NCBI GenBank assembly: GCA_039583875.1
Contig: CM077158.1
Location: 119,347,900 to 119,411,899, forward strand
DNA: 64,000 bases
Origin: Platanthera guangdongensis
Lineage: Eukaryota > Streptophyta > Magnoliopsida > Asparagales > Orchidaceae
Direction: 5' to 3'
Under the pieces are notes generated by a model. It made no database searches, was not told where the DNA came from, and saw nothing but the letters and a program-made list of their open reading frames with translations. Shown one piece after another: positions 25,230-37,469 of the stretch. A program made the position numbers and the translations under genes. Positions within the stretch are counted from its first letter, which is position 1, and the number at the start of each line of letters is the position of its first letter.

Positions 25230-27960
25230 ACAACAACAAAGGACGTATTCTTGGAATCAGCACTCTAGGTAATAAAACATTTTAAATTTTCAAATGTTCT
25301 GTTTGTTGATGGCCTTAATCATAATTTAATTTCAATTAGTCAACTCTGTGACAAAGGCTTGAACACATTATTTGAATGCTCTACGAACACCTGTAATATC
25401 ATATATGCTAAAATAAATAGAGTTTTGCTTAAAACATATAGGACTCATAATGTTTACACTATTAGTTTTAAAGATATATATACATATGATTTGAGATGCA
25501 TAGTTACTAAAAATGAGTATTGAGATCTTTGGAAAAGGAGAATCGGTCATTCAGGAAATAAACTAATAGTCCAACTGTCAAAACATAAACAAGTTCGTTG
25601 ACTTCCAAAATTACGTGATACTTTGACCTCTTTATGAGCTCAGTGTAAAAAAAAGGAAAACTTATAAAAACGTCCGTCAAAAGAAAAAAATGATATTTCC
25701 ACATCTACACCACTAGAACTCATACACCTGGATCTATTTGATCCTCTTAGTACATATAGTCTAGTTGGAAAATGATACACATTCGTTATTGTAGATGGCT
25801 ACTCATGTTTCTGCTAGACAATCTTTCTCGCTAATAAATCTAACGTATTAGTTGAATTCACAAATCTATGCACTAGAATATAGAATGTAATGGAAGTAAA
25901 GATAAAATGCATAAGGTTAGATCACGAGGGAGAGTTTGAGAATGAAAACTTCACGTTCTTCTGAAACAATCTAGGAATTAAGCATGAATTCTCTACCCCA
26001 CGGACTCCATAATAGAATGGGGTAGTAGAAAGAAAGAATCGTACACTCTAAGAACTAGCACACACAATGCCCGCCGAGTTTCCCTTGCCTCGGTATTTTT
26101 GAGGTGAAGCGGGCAACACAACAAGCTTTGTGATGAATCGGCTCATGTGCACTTTAATGAAAAAACACCAACTAAACAATCTAGGTTGAATGAAGAGCAA
26201 GTTGATGATGATGTACTATTGAGTGACAAGAGTGAGGAAAGAGAAGAGGTAGTCATTGTTCCAACTCATGTGGAAGGATAAAAGCCTCTAAGGACACTAA
26301 ATTTTTAAATATAACATCTACGAGAATTAGTGTTAGGAGAGACCTCACGTAGAGTAATAACATAGTAGGCCCTGGATGAATCCTTCTCGAACCTATGTTT
26401 TATATCTGAATTTGAACCAAAGAATTTTTCAGAAGCTTTAAATGATGAATCTTGGTTCTTGGCTATGAATGACGAATTAAATCAGTTCGAGAGAAATAAT
26501 GTTTGGCATTAGTGGAGTGTCTAGATAGCCACCCAGTTATTTAATTAAATGGGTATATAAAAATAAGCTTGATGGAGAATCTTGGATAACTATTAATAAG
26601 GCACGGTTGGTTGCATGAGGATATCCACAAATAGATGTTGTGGAATTTGAAGAGTCATTTGCACCAGTTGCACGTCTTGAATCCATTCATATATTTTTGG
26701 CGTTAGCAAGCTATAAACATTTAAGTTATATCAAATGGATGTTAAAAGTTCATTTTAAATGTATATATCAAGGAAGAGGTGTATGTTGAGCTACCACCCG
26801 ACTTCAAGAATGTTGTATACCCAAAACATGTATACGAATTAGTGAAGGCCTTGTATGAACTGAAACAAGCACTTCATGCATTGTATGATAGGCTCATGAT
26901 TTTTCTTCTAGAGCATGGTTTTAGAATAGGTAGTGCAGACACTACTTTGTTTGTGAAGAACGAAAATCTCGATCTAATTTTGTCATAAATTTATGTTGAT
27001 GATATCATCTTTGGTGCCAAAAATGAAAATCTATGCAATGAAATTGTCATCTTAATGCAATTTGAATTTGAAATGAGTCTAGTTGGAGTGTTAACATATT
27101 TCTTAGAATTTTAGATTTCTCAACGAAAGGATGGATTTTTTATAAGTCAATCGAAATACATAAAATATATGCTTGTGCGTTCAGTTTTGAAAATCTGAAA
27201 TAAGTTAAAATTCCAATGAGTGCATCTCTAAAAATAGGAAAGGGTGAAAGTGGCAATTCGATGGACCAAACATCATTGAGAGGAATGATCAAATCACTTC
27301 TTTATCTAAGTTCTTCTAAACACAATATAACATTCACGTTTTGTCTTTGTGCTAGCTATCAATCCAATCCTAAAGAATCTCATTTCAAAGCTGATAAACA
27401 CATATTTAGGTATCTTATAAGCACCCAAAATCTTTGTCTTTGGTACCCCCAAAACATTGACTTCACGCTCCACAGATATTCTGAATCTGATTACAGTGGA
27501 TGTTCACTCGATCGCAAGAGCACATGTGGTACCAGTCACTTCTTAGGTCTGACACTAGTTTCATGGTTAAGTATGAAACAAAACTCAGTTGCGCTCTCCA
27601 TTGCTAAAGCGCAATATATAGACCTAGGAAGTTGTCGCACACAAATACTATGGATGTCATAGACATAGAGGATTTTGGCCTAAAAATCAAGAATGTTTCC
27701 CTTAGGTGCGACAACAAGAGTGTCGTAGACCTGAAAAATAATCCAGTGCAACACTCTTGCTCCAAACATATTGGCGTTCATCACCATTTTATCTGGGACC
27801 ATGTTAAGAAGGAGAATGTGAAAGTGAGCTTCATTGGGACTGACGAAAAACTTGTTGATATCTTTACCGTACCCCTCCCTGATGCTTGTTTTTCGTTACG
27901 TCGACTCGAACTGGGCGTTTTTGGTTCTTTCATTTACATTATAAATAAAAATAAATTAAA
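25230..27960 (+). pseudogene. Element I: heavily decayed Sirevirus-type pol
   Basis: Fragments read in order across three frames. End of protease/GAG-pre-integrase, about 25230-25700 (NNKGRILG, HNLISISQLCDKG). Integrase core, about 25730-26150 (LDLFDPL, FVIVDGYSCF, IRLDHEGEFEN, and NGVVERKNRTL for the catalytic Glu helix). RT, about 26440-27170 (YELKQALHALYDRL, and the active-site box IYVDDIIFGA at about 26990, with both Asp present). RNase H, 27216-27930 (SESDYSGCSLDRKSTCGT, VSWLSMKQNSVALS, PVQHSCSKHIGVHHHFIWDHV, VDIFT). The wording of these blocks is Sirevirus-like. Many stops and frameshifts; no LTR of its own is recognisable in the window. Confidence 0.8.
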
Positions 27961-28905
27961 AATGAAAAATAAAGAAACTCCAAAAAACATGTTTTTCTTG
28001 TTTGATTTGTTTAATATTTTTATTAAAACAAAAAAATTATAAAACCCCAAAATATAATAAAAATCTCTGGATCACTCAATTTTAGGACACGCATGAGTAT
28101 AACCAAAATCATAATGATTACGTGCAACGTTTGATTTAGGATAGCTAATCCATGTTCATATTATCAGATTATGACATGATGTGTCTGATCTATAGGTTCT
28201 TCTCAACTGAGTGCGACTAGAGAGTATAGTGTATGTTAACATGCCTCTAAGTATGTGTGATGATTTAGGTAGCACAATGACATTACACTATTCACACATC
28301 CGTAAAAAATGCACTCATGTAGAAATTCATGCTTACATGTTATAACTCGTGATATTGTGTCTAACATGCTAGAAATAACTTGAACAATCAATGTTACAGT
28401 GTTTCTATTTTTATATAAAGCTAGAACTTTGAGCCAAAAAAGTCATTTATATATAAGTTAAATTTTATCTATCTATGTTGGAAGATTTTGATTGATTCGA
28501 CGTCCTTGAACTCAAAAATGACATAAACTTGACAGTGAAAAAAAAAATATTAATGAATGTGAAAAAAGTATGGGTAACTCAAATACTATAATATCATGTG
28601 TCAAAGATAACCCCCCCCCCCCCCCCCCGAGGCACTACTCACTCCTCCTGATAAGTCTTCATGAGTATTGTAAGGATGAGCACCTTGGTCGAAAGAATAA
28701 TTTCAATTTTGTGCAACGACTACAATTTGAGTTAGTACTCCTTGTTTGAATCTTGATGATGGTGACGTTGCTGATGCGGCCGTTGATCCCCGACATAGAG
28801 AATTTGTTGATTGGGATGATCGATGACGCAAGCTCGAAGATGGAAATTCTATCATGACGTTCTTCGCCAACGCCGCCACCGCTACATGTTTTGTTCGATG
28901 TCCGT
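27961..28905 (+). other. AT-rich unassigned region with poly-C run
   Basis: This follows the RNase H of I and precedes the J LTR. It is AT-rich without an ORF of note, and contains a run of about 18 C at 28611-28628. From 28740 to 28905 base composition becomes mixed and one frame reads REFVDWDDR, reminiscent of a gag fragment but too short to call. Confidence 0.35.
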
Positions 28906-30356
28906 TGTCACCATCAAATAAAATATATAATTATAAATAATAATTTTATAATTATATGTTAGCAATTTTTAATTTAAGTATTTTTATTTTCATGCATGTC
29001 TTTATTATATTTTTGTAATTCTTGTAAGATAGGTGTTTATAACCATCAATAGTGTTTTATCTCATGCATTAAGTTATCGTGTTTTTTATTTCATGTTGAT
29101 GGGTGCTTATAACCATCATATGTCATGTAAATTTTTAATGGAGAATATGAAGTGGTGTAGGCTATATAAGGCCATCTTATGAAGGATTTTTATTGATGAA
29201 TGAAAAATTGAATCCTAGAAATCAAATTCATTTTCCCCTCCTCTCTTGAGAATTTTGGCTCCCCTCTCCATCTCCCTTCCTCTTGGCCGCTGGCCACACC
29301 CTTCTCACTCTATATTTTTCGGCCTCCTCTCCTCCTCCTCCTCCCTCCTCAATATATCCATCACCTCATCCCTAAGAAACTGAGCCCCTATTCTCCTCTT
29401 GGAAAAGTCGCCCAACCCTAGCCATCCACCTTCAAGCTGGCATCCCCCTTTTCCGCCTTCAACCTCTCGTCCATCCACCACCACCACCACCAACCTGAGC
29501 CCACTCCACCAACACCCCAAACCGAGCAGCACCCCTTTTCCTACTTGGGAAATCTTGTAATATTTACACCATGTTTTCTCTCTCCTATTTCCATATATAT
29601 TTGGCCATCAAGTTTTCCCCCTCTCCAAGGGTTTTGCAAAAGGAAAAGTACAACACGCATCTTCATCGTCCGGTGCGGATTCGTGGATTTTTGTGAGAAA
29701 ATAGATTCAGCAATCGTCGTGTGTGATTCCTCCACTCATCTTGTGGACAGATTTTCTTTTAATTTGGGTAATGATCTCTAAACCATCTCTTGTGTGTTTC
29801 TTCAACAATATTGTGAGATTTTGGTGGATTAGAAGGCAATTATTTAGTCTTGATTTATATTTAAATCGTGCTTTAATAGAATCTAAATTTCAAGCATTTA
29901 ATTATCTGAATATTTTTGTACAATTTGGATCGGGTAGATCTCGTGAACGCTGGTAGAAATCAGATTCATTATCCTTGATTTCCGCTCAAGTTGAAGTGAT
30001 TTGGTTACCCTCAATTTAAAATAATTGGGGATTGATTTGGAATTCTTTTAAATCGCTATTTTTGTCTGGATCCCCTTGTGTTGTTTTTGTGAATGATTGC
30101 GAATAGATTTAACTTGAATTGCCAATTCTCCGTATCGGGTAGGTCCTATTCTCTTGAGCGAACATTGGCCTATAGCCCATGTTCAATCTAAAAATGGGGT
30201 AGCGTCCCTTAGTGTGTGCGTAGTTAAATTTTGTGCCTCTAATTGGTTGAGTAATCGATAGTATTTTTAGAGAATTATTGTTTGCTATGCAACCTATTTG
30301 AATTGTCCAACCCAAGAGTGTGTAGTATAATCCGTCAGAACCATAGGCATGCATCA
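28906..30356 (+). repeat. 5' LTR of gypsy element J
   Basis: The right end is well supported: ...GCATCA followed after three bases by the PBS at 30360. A TATA-like box (TATATAAG, 29163-29170) has 250 bp of AT-rich sequence before it and about 1.2 kb of R/U5 after it. The left end is uncertain; TGTCACC at 28906 is the best TG start of plausible length. A short repeated phrase (TATAACCATCA) occurs at 29039 and 29110. No second copy lies in the window for comparison. Confidence 0.55.
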
Positions 30357-30359
30357 ATT

Positions 30360-30370
30360 TGGTATCAGCG
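30360..30370 (+). promoter_or_regulatory. Primer binding site of element J
   Basis: TGGTATCAGCG matches the initiator-Met tRNA complement TGGTATCAGAG with one change, three bases after the LTR end. Confidence 0.75.
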
Positions 30371-30700
30371 GGAGGTTCATTTCAATTTCCTTATTGGCAC
30401 CATCCCCCTATTCCTTAGGATGCGGACACACACTTGCACGATTCATTGCCAAAACAATAAAAAAAATATTTTTGGTCTTCAAATAGTGGCCTAAAACTTT
30501 TATTTTTCTGCAAAAGAATTAAATTTCTTCTTTAGTATTCTCCTATTTATTATCAACAAGAAAATAAAAAAAATTATTTATTGCCTTAATTGTTTAGTAG
30601 GAACAATTCCATCTATTACAATTTTATAGGATCAGGGTCATTATTTCATTGCATGTGCCACAGATTTGAGTAGAATTTTTTGTCTCGTCACCACTAGAAA

Positions 30701-31298
30701 ATGGCCTATAATGTGAACGTTTCCCAATTAGACTACTGGTATGCTAAGGTTATGGCTCATCACACCACGACCTTGCCTACAAATCAGAGGAATACTAACC
30801 GTCCACACACTTTTCCTCCCATTAGGAACTAGGTACCCACTTATAACGGTTATGGGTGTCCTCAAATTTTTAGAGAATGGCTTAAGGGGATAGAAATTTA
30901 TTTTGATTGCAAAGTATGGGACGACTTCCAAAAGGTTGTCGTATTCCGAAAGTAGTTAGTAGGTCAAGCCCGCATGTTTTGGTTAAACGAAAATCATCAT
31001 GTTGGTACCTATCAATATGATTGGCCGCACATCCATAGCTTAATCGCGGATCAAATTGATACCGACTACCTTCATACTAATTACACCACAACAATTAGCA
31101 AGATTAGTAATAGCACTAGATCTCCACCTGACCATTGGAGTGACGTTTTCCCTCAGGATAGACCCTTTCCCCAGGTTGGTAGAGCTACCAATAGCATACC
31201 TGCACCCACCTATGGAGGAAAGGAAAAGGTGAGGTCCCCAATCCCGAGTTCTGTACAAGTGACTGTTAGGACTGCCATGAGCCCGCGGGGTGAGAGTA
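30701..31298 (+). pseudogene. gag of element J, truncated by element D
   Basis: Start at 30701 (MAYNVNVSQLDYWY). The gag core motif FREWLKGIEIYFDCK...DDFQKVVVFRK, then LVGQARMFWL, is the usual Ty3/gypsy retrotransposon-gag block. Stops interrupt it at about 30830 and 30954. It then reads DTDYLHTNYTTTISK, where small gag proteins have their L/Y-rich second half, and a Pro-rich stretch. It is cut off by the LTR of D at 31299. The lineage within gypsy cannot be settled from this fragment. Confidence 0.65.
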
Positions 31299-33242
31299 TG
31301 TTGGATCCCTAGTTTGATTTGAGCTAGGATCACTAAGTTAGGATCATCTGACCCAACATGTATAGCCAGGGTCATGGTTATGTCTTAGAGTATAGGCCAA
31401 GTCCTTAGAGTTAACACTACATGGACCAACCATTAAGAGACTGTATAAAGAATCAAGACTTAGAGAAATTTCAGAGAATCAGAAAATGAGTTCGACGTTC
31501 GTCGAACTCAGGTCGACGAAGGTCGTGCTCAGCTCGATGAACTTAGATACAATTCTATGAGCTGAGCTCGACGAACTTGGGACTCAGGTCGACGATTTAT
31601 CGACACTACTTCGACATTTCAAGTCCAGAATTTCTCTGAACTCCACTCGAAAAACTTGGTATTCAGGTCGATGATCTATGGGTATTCTACTTCAATATCC
31701 TATTCCAGAAACAAGTAAATATTCTAAGTCCAGGATCATACTCCAGCCGACGAATTCACCTTCTCAGCTCGACGAACTTAGACCACATTCCTGGTAAGAC
31801 TTATCTAGCAGTTAGAAGTTCTCATGTCGACGAATCTAGTTCTCTGGTCGATGATTTCTGGCAACTCCAATTCAACACTTCATTCCAGAGACATCTAGAA
31901 TATTCTAAGTCCAGAAATACTTTGCTGAAATCCAGTCGACGAACTTATATTATCAGCTCGACAAACTTCATTCATAGAATTAGTGAGGTTCTTGAGAAAG
32001 CAGTTGTATGTTTTGCGGTCGACGATCTTGGATCTCAGCTCCACGAACAACTATTATCTGGTCGGCGAACTTGACTTCTCAGCTCGACGAACTTTGGACC
32101 AAGATTGACAAATTTCGTGAAGAATCAGACTTAGTTATTTTCATCCATCTGTCCTTATTCTATGACAAGAATTCCTGGGTAATCAATGCTAAAATATTCT
32201 CTGAATATTACCGTTAGAAGCAAGCATTGATTACGGTCTTCATCAGGATTATTGGTTGTCGTTTTTCAATGGAACAGTTGTGGAAATCATTCAATGCAAA
32301 ATATTCTCCAGGCCGTTAACAATGAATGCAGAAGAATTTCAAATTTCAAAAGAAAGATAATATGGAATATACTAAAAGGGATTCTCCATCTCTTTCTTAC
32401 AGACAGACAGACAGACATTCAGCCTAATAATCAAGAATAAAGAATCTTCTGATGCTCTCTCTCGACAATGCTCTGAGACAAAAGGAAATAGAAAGCTGAT
32501 ACAGAAAAAGAAGCCCTAACCAGAGAAAGAACATCAAGCTGAAGAAGAAGAAGAACAACCAATCTAAATCAAGAGTCTTCTTCTGTCTTCTGCCAGGACA
32601 CTTCAAAGGACAACAAATCTTCTATCAGTCAAGAAGTTTCTGGAGTTCATCTGGTTCAAGCAACAGCTTGAAGGCCTATCACCTTGAAGCAAGGCTCTAA
32701 TATCCTGAACCATTCTCCATCTCAGGGGGAGCCTTTTCTATCATCAAATCCACAAAAGTCTTCTCAGTTGTTTTGAGAAAGAGAAGACATAATCAATCTA
32801 TCACCCCCCACTATATAAAGGGTTCTTAACTCCCTTCAAAAGTTATTCCTGCTTTCAAGTCATCTGACCAAAATACTTGAGGTTTGGTTTTTGAGCACCT
32901 GATCAAAAACTCATTGGTGTCAGGCACCTGATCAAAAATCTGAGTGGATTCCTACCAGGGTGGTAGAAGTGTGGATGTACCCAGGTTGGGGAACCACTAT
33001 AAATTTCTTGTGTTGTCTGGTTGCTCTTTTCTTTTGTTTCTTGATGTGGCTGTGCTAGTTTGGATAGCTGTGTTAGTATTTAATTAGTTCATATTTTGTA
33101 GCACCTGTGGTAAATTAACTTAGCTTAGAATAATTTAATTCATAAGTTTTATTTGTCGCAAAAAGTTGTAAAGTTTTGTAAAGATACTCTATTCACCCCC
33201 CCCCCCCCTCTAGAGTATTTCAGATCTAACCCCTCACTTTCA
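31299..33242 (+). repeat. 5' LTR of Sirevirus element D
   Basis: It opens TGTTGGATCCC inside J gag and closes ATTCACCCC...CTCTAGAG...CACTTTCA, three bases before the PBS. It is 1944 bp long. It contains the TCGACGA palindrome array (31490-32095), a TATA-like box TATATAAAG (32813), the block TGGATGTACCC...GGGGAACCAC near 32970-33000 shared with A and G, and a C run of about 14 near its end. The 5 bp before it are GAGTA; the other target copy is not found, as D is cut off on the right. Confidence 0.85.
31490..32095 (+). repeat. TCGACGA/TCGTCGA palindrome array in the D LTR
   Basis: There are about twenty units built from TCGACGAA and its reverse complement TTCGTCGA, with one-base variants such as TCGATGA. 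They are grouped in pairs roughly 10-20 bp apart, and typical contexts are CAGCTCGACGAACTT and GGTCGACGA. The array occupies U3, about 700 bp upstream of the TATA-like box. Confidence 0.85.
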
Positions 33243-33244
33243 AT

Positions 33245-33255
33245 TGGTATCAGAG
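33245..33255 (+). promoter_or_regulatory. Primer binding site of element D
   Basis: TGGTATCAGAG, a perfect match to the plant initiator-Met tRNA 3' complement, right after the LTR end. Confidence 0.9.
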
Positions 33256-33347
33256 ACTGGATTCCTTTGGTTGTACAAGCTAACCCATGAACCAAAGATC
33301 CAGAGTTATATCTGTCTTGTCATTTCTATTAGATATTTACACACAAC

Positions 33348-35460
33348 ATGGAACAGAACAAAGACTATGCAAGCACCAGACCTCCAGTTTGCAACCTAAA
33401 TAGGTTTGCTATCTGGAAGGCAAGAATCAAGTTATATATGAACTCTATTGATGAGCATATTTTCAATTCCATTGTGGCAGGTCCTCCTCAACAATCTGCC
33501 TCCACCTCTACCGCAACATCTAGCAACAATGCAGTTCCACCACCTGAGTGGATTGAGGCTTAGAAGATTGCAAAAATTACTGATGCCAAGGCCATGAATA
33601 TTCTGGCCCAAAAATGTCAGATGACATTTTTCAAAAAGTGGCTAAATGCACATCAGCCAAAGCCATCTGGGATTCCCTCAATCAAATGGTGGCTGGATCT
33701 GCTAATGAAAGAAAGGATAAGAGATCCAATCTCATATCCCAATATGAGAATTTCAAGAAGGAGGAAGCTGAATCAGTAGCAGAAATATACAATAGGTTGA
33801 GCTTAATCATCAAAGAGCTGAAAACCTTTGACAAGGACATCACCCTCACAGAGATGAATGATAAAATCCTTATGTGCTTCCCAAGCTCATAGAATTCAAG
33901 GATCTGGCCCATCAAGGAGGCCAGGATCCTGAATGTGATTTCCACTGAATCTCTCTTGGGAAAGCTAAAGTCCTATGAGCAGCTTATCAAATCCAGAGAA
34001 GCAGCTCAGCAAAGAACACCTCCATCAGCAAGGAAGGAGCACAGCATTGCATTCAAAGCTGCTGAGGAGACAGAGACTCCAACAATGAATGAAGAGCTGA
34101 TGTCTCTCTTTGCTAATAGATTCTACAAGATGGCAAGGAAAGACTTCAGAAGAAAGTCATCTAGACAGGATGACAATCCAAGGTATGACAAAACCCCCAC
34201 TAAAGAAGTGGTGTGCTTTGGCTGCAGGAAACCTAGACACTTCCTCTCAGAGTGTACAGAGACTCAGAAGAAGGAGAAGAGAAGAGAGAAGGATACAAGA
34301 AGACAGCAAAGCAGTAGGCCTTCCTCCAACAGACACAAGAAGAAGGAGAAAGGCTTTGTAGCTGAAAGATGGAGTGAAACAGAAGATGAATCCTCATCTT
34401 CCAGCAACAGTGAAGAAGAAGAGGAGGCAAGGGCCAAAGAAGTATGCCTCATGGCCATTAATCCCTCCAGAAGCTAATTAGATGAAGATGCATCTGACAA
34501 TTAAGAAGCTTCAGAATCTGAAGCTGACCAGGTATTTTCTTCTTTTGATAATAACTCTGATTCATTCAAATCTGAATTTAAAATCATGTGCATAGATCTA
34601 ATAAATTCAGAAAAATAAATTTAGACACTTAGGGAAAAACTAGTAAACCAAGAAAATGTTATTTCTGAAAACACTAAGTTAAAGGAGGAATTAAATGAAG
34701 AAAATGAACTTATCAACTCCTTGAAAACACAACTATGTAAGGCCAAACAAATTGTGAAAACTCTCAATGGGAGAAGCCTCAAGCTGATGGACATTACAAG
34801 CACTGTCAATGCCAGACTAAATGGCAAGCTGGGCTTGGGTGCTTCATCAAGTTTGCCCCCCATTCTCAAGAAGAATATTTTGGCAACCCCCATCAAGTTT
34901 GTTTCTGCTAAAGGCAAAGAGATAATAACTAATAAACAAATCACAGAATAAATGCCAAACCTTAAAAATCAAAATAACAAAAATCAGAAAAACTTTGATA
35001 AAAACAAAGTTCAGCAGATTTCGTTGAACTTAGATCGACGAAACATGAACAGTTCGTCGAACTCTAGTCAATGAACTATGAATGCAAACTATAGCTATAA
35101 TTATTCGTTTAACTGCAATCGACGAAATCTATATGGTTCATCGAGCAGAGATCGACAAACGTGGGGCACAGAAAATGACTATGTTCATTCTCTGGGCAGA
35201 GATCGACGATCTCATCCCAATTCGTCGAACTGTGGTCGACGAACATACAACATTTCGTCGAACCCATAAAGACTTAACAAAAATTGTAATCATAAGACTA
35301 ACCCTAAACAAACTAAGAAACCATTTAATCCATTATCTGACTGGATAATTCCACCAAGAAGATATCATCCTTTAGGATACAAATCTCAACCAGAATTCTT
35401 TGTGATATCTAGTTTTTCATATCAACAATATAAAGGACCCAAGGTAACCTGGGTCAAGAA
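33348..35460 (+). pseudogene. gag of Sirevirus element D, broken
   Basis: Start at 33348 (MEQNKDYAST, then FAIWKARIKLYM, a copia gag N-terminal block). It is stopped at 33561 and shifts frame by 33614, after which a single frame continues to the end of pol with several stops (33890, 34475 and others). The central part has KAIWDSLNQM and VAEIYNRL. The zinc knuckle CFGCRKPRHFLSEC (34214-34255) fits C-x2-C-x4-H-x4-C. An Arg/Lys- and then Ser/Glu-rich acidic tract follows, then a coiled coil (about 34620-34780), then an Asn/Arg/Ser-rich stretch encoded by the palindrome array. This long Sirevirus-type Gag would have formed the cytoplasmic particle. Confidence 0.85.
35019..35264 (+). repeat. TCGACGA palindromes inside the D gag coding frame
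   Basis: At least ten copies of the LTR motif, or close variants, lie within coding sequence in the same frame as gag and pol. TCGACGA halves encode Arg-Arg (NRRN, GRDRRS, CGRRT) and TTCGTCGAAC halves encode Ser-Ser (GSSSR, NSSNC, ISSNP). Positions 35221-35245 match the LTR copy at 31498-31522 at 21 of 25 bases. Confidence 0.85.
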
Positions 35461-35507
35461 TAACTAACTATTTTTACTGCAGGAAAAGGGCTGTCGAGTT
35501 ATTAATT

Positions 35508-36311
35508 AAACCCGATACCTGGACAGTGGATGCTCCAAACACATGACTGGCAGCAAGGACAACCTAATCAACTATAAGTCCAAGCTATGGCCAAAGGTAA
35601 TCTTTGTTGATTCAATGTATGGCTAGTCATAAGGTTATTGAGAAGTGAAAATTGGAGTTGTCACCTTCAGGAAAGTGACATATGTCACATGACTCAAACA
35701 TAACCTCATCTCCATAAGTCAATTATATGATGAAGGTTATCAGGTACACTTTAACTCAACCTCCTGCACTATCTCTAATAAAGAAAAACAAATTGTTTTA
35801 ATTGGAAATAGACAAGGCAACATCTACTTAGTTAATTTATGCTCTGCCAATTCAGATATCTTCCTACTCAACATAGTTAGTACTTAGAATGAATTATGGC
35901 ATAAAAGGCTAGGTCATGTTAATATGAAAAATATTGCTAGGATATCAGAAGGCAACCTTGTGAGAGGCTTACCTTCTGGCCCCTACAAGAAGGAAGGTCT
36001 CTGCAGGGCTTGTCAACTAGGCAAGAAAACTAAATCTAGCTTTAAATCATAAAATAAAATGGATTCACCTAGGATCTTGTACTTGCTACACATGGATCTC
36101 TTTGGACACATTGTTGTACAAAGTCTAGGAGGGAAATCCTATACTTGAGTTATTGTAGATGACTTCTCAAGGTTCACTTGGGTGTCCTTTCTGAGATCTA
36201 ATTCAGATAACTTTAAAGTTCTTACAGATTTTCTGAGGACCATACAGATTAAGTACTCTACTCATGTTGCATTGATCAAAAGTGATCATGGTACAAAGTT
36301 TGAGTCTCTTC
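35508..36311 (+). pseudogene. Start of D pol (protease, GAG-pre-integrase, integrase N-part), truncated
   Basis: In the gag frame: the protease active site YLDSGCSKHMTGS (Asp-Ser-Gly at 35522-35530), HNLISISQLYDEGY, then the GAG-pre-integrase and zinc-finger block ELWHKRLGHVNMKNIARI with CRACQLGKKTKSSF. The integrase core follows up to MDLFG and VIVDDFSRFTW (first Asp region) and IKSDHGTKF (second Asp). The third catalytic residue, RT and RNase H are absent because element E starts at 36312. Several TAG/TAA/TGA stops lie in frame. Confidence 0.85.
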
Positions 36312-36351
36312 TGTAACACCCCCAGAGCTAATTAGGGTTTAGGCTTGGTTG

Positions 36352-36825
36352 ACACGGCCCGGGACACGGGCGTGTCCCGGGCGTGTCATCTTTGGGTTGA
36401 GCAGTTGAGTGCGGAATTGACGAAATTGGGCCGACGGAGGGAACACACCAGGTGACATGGGCATGACCCATTTGATATGGGCATGTCAGTGGGCGTGTCC
36501 CCTCTGGTCGACGAACTGTGATCAACGATTATCGAGTAAGGTATACACGGCCTGGGATACAGGCGTGTCCCAGGTCATGTTTGCGGTACACGGCCTGGGG
36601 CACGGGAGTGTCCCAGGGCCGGGTGTCTCTCGGGTGAAATTGAGATGTTGCTGAGTGACATACACGGGTGGTCAACACGGGCGTATCGAGTAGGACAAGG
36701 GCATGTATGGTGTGACACGGGCATGTCACACGGTCGTATACTAGCTGGATTGGTGTTGGTTGACTGCCGCTTAAGTGACATGGTCTGTGACACGAGCATG
36801 TCACAAGGCATGTCAGGCCGTGTTC
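36352..36825 (+). repeat. GACACG/CGTGTC palindrome array in the E LTR
   Basis: Repeated halves GACACGGG and CGTGTCCC or CATGTCAC form palindromes (for example GACACGGGCGTGTCCC near 36363). About a dozen occur in 470 bp. One segment at 36507-36532 (GGTCGACGAACTGTG) instead carries the motif of the D array. Confidence 0.8.
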
Positions 36826-37464
36826 AGGTGCTTTTTGGGGAAATCTGAGGCAGTAGTGTCCTTGATCTTGGATCCAGTGGTTCAGGCTCCTTCTATGTGG
36901 AGTAAGGTCAGAAAAAGGGGATAAAAGCCCTCCTCTTCATCTTCTCCTTCTTCTTCTCATTCCAAGAGAGAGAGAGATAGAGAAAGGGAGAGCAAGGGGA
37001 GGAAAGGAGGGGGAAAGTCAGCTGCTGGAGGAGCTGCGAAGTGCGGATTTAAGATCCGAGAGTGGATTCGTGAAGGCAAAGCCGAGGCGGTGACTTCCAT
37101 CCGGCTACTTCATGGTGCTGAAGCAATCTTCAAGGGTAACGATCTCCTTCTTGGACATCGAAGTCCTTTCTTTATGCATATGTGTGGAATCCTCCACCAA
37201 GAGGTGGATCTCGTAAGTGTTTCCTTGGTTGAATCTTCATCTAGAGTCGGAAGTGTGAAGTACGGCATATGCATGCTGTATGAAGACCATCTGTACTGGT
37301 AGTCTGGATTGGTGATGATCATAGGTAAACCAGAGAAGACTCCGCGGACTTGATGTGATGAAAGGGTTATGTTTTGTTGAATGGTTGTATGGATGAATGA
37401 ATGTTGGTTATTTATGTATGGAGGCTTTGAATAAGCTCCTAGTTGTGATGAAAGGTCAATTGGT

Positions 37465-37469
37465 AGCAT
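37465..37469 (+). repeat. Target-site duplication of F, left copy
   Basis: AGCAT, identical to the five bases after the right LTR (48915-48919). Confidence 0.95.

Larger units (their letters stand above)
36312..37469 (+). repeat. Element E LTR, left part (gypsy)
   Basis: It opens TGTAACACCCCCAGAG, the usual start of Tekay/Del-type chromovirus LTRs, abruptly inside D integrase. It carries its own palindrome array (36352-36825), a TATA-like GATAAAAG at about 36920, a CT-rich then GA-rich leader, and then sequence with no ORF of note. It is interrupted at 37469 by F and resumes at 48920. No E internal region is recognisable in the window. Confidence 0.75.

Noticed and set aside
31040..31375. 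111-codon minus-strand ORF over J gag
   Set aside because: It is the reverse shadow of the gag frame and runs across the J/D junction.
36529..36811. ORFs of 78-91 codons in the E LTR
   Set aside because: Produced by the GACACG palindrome array; no coding motif.
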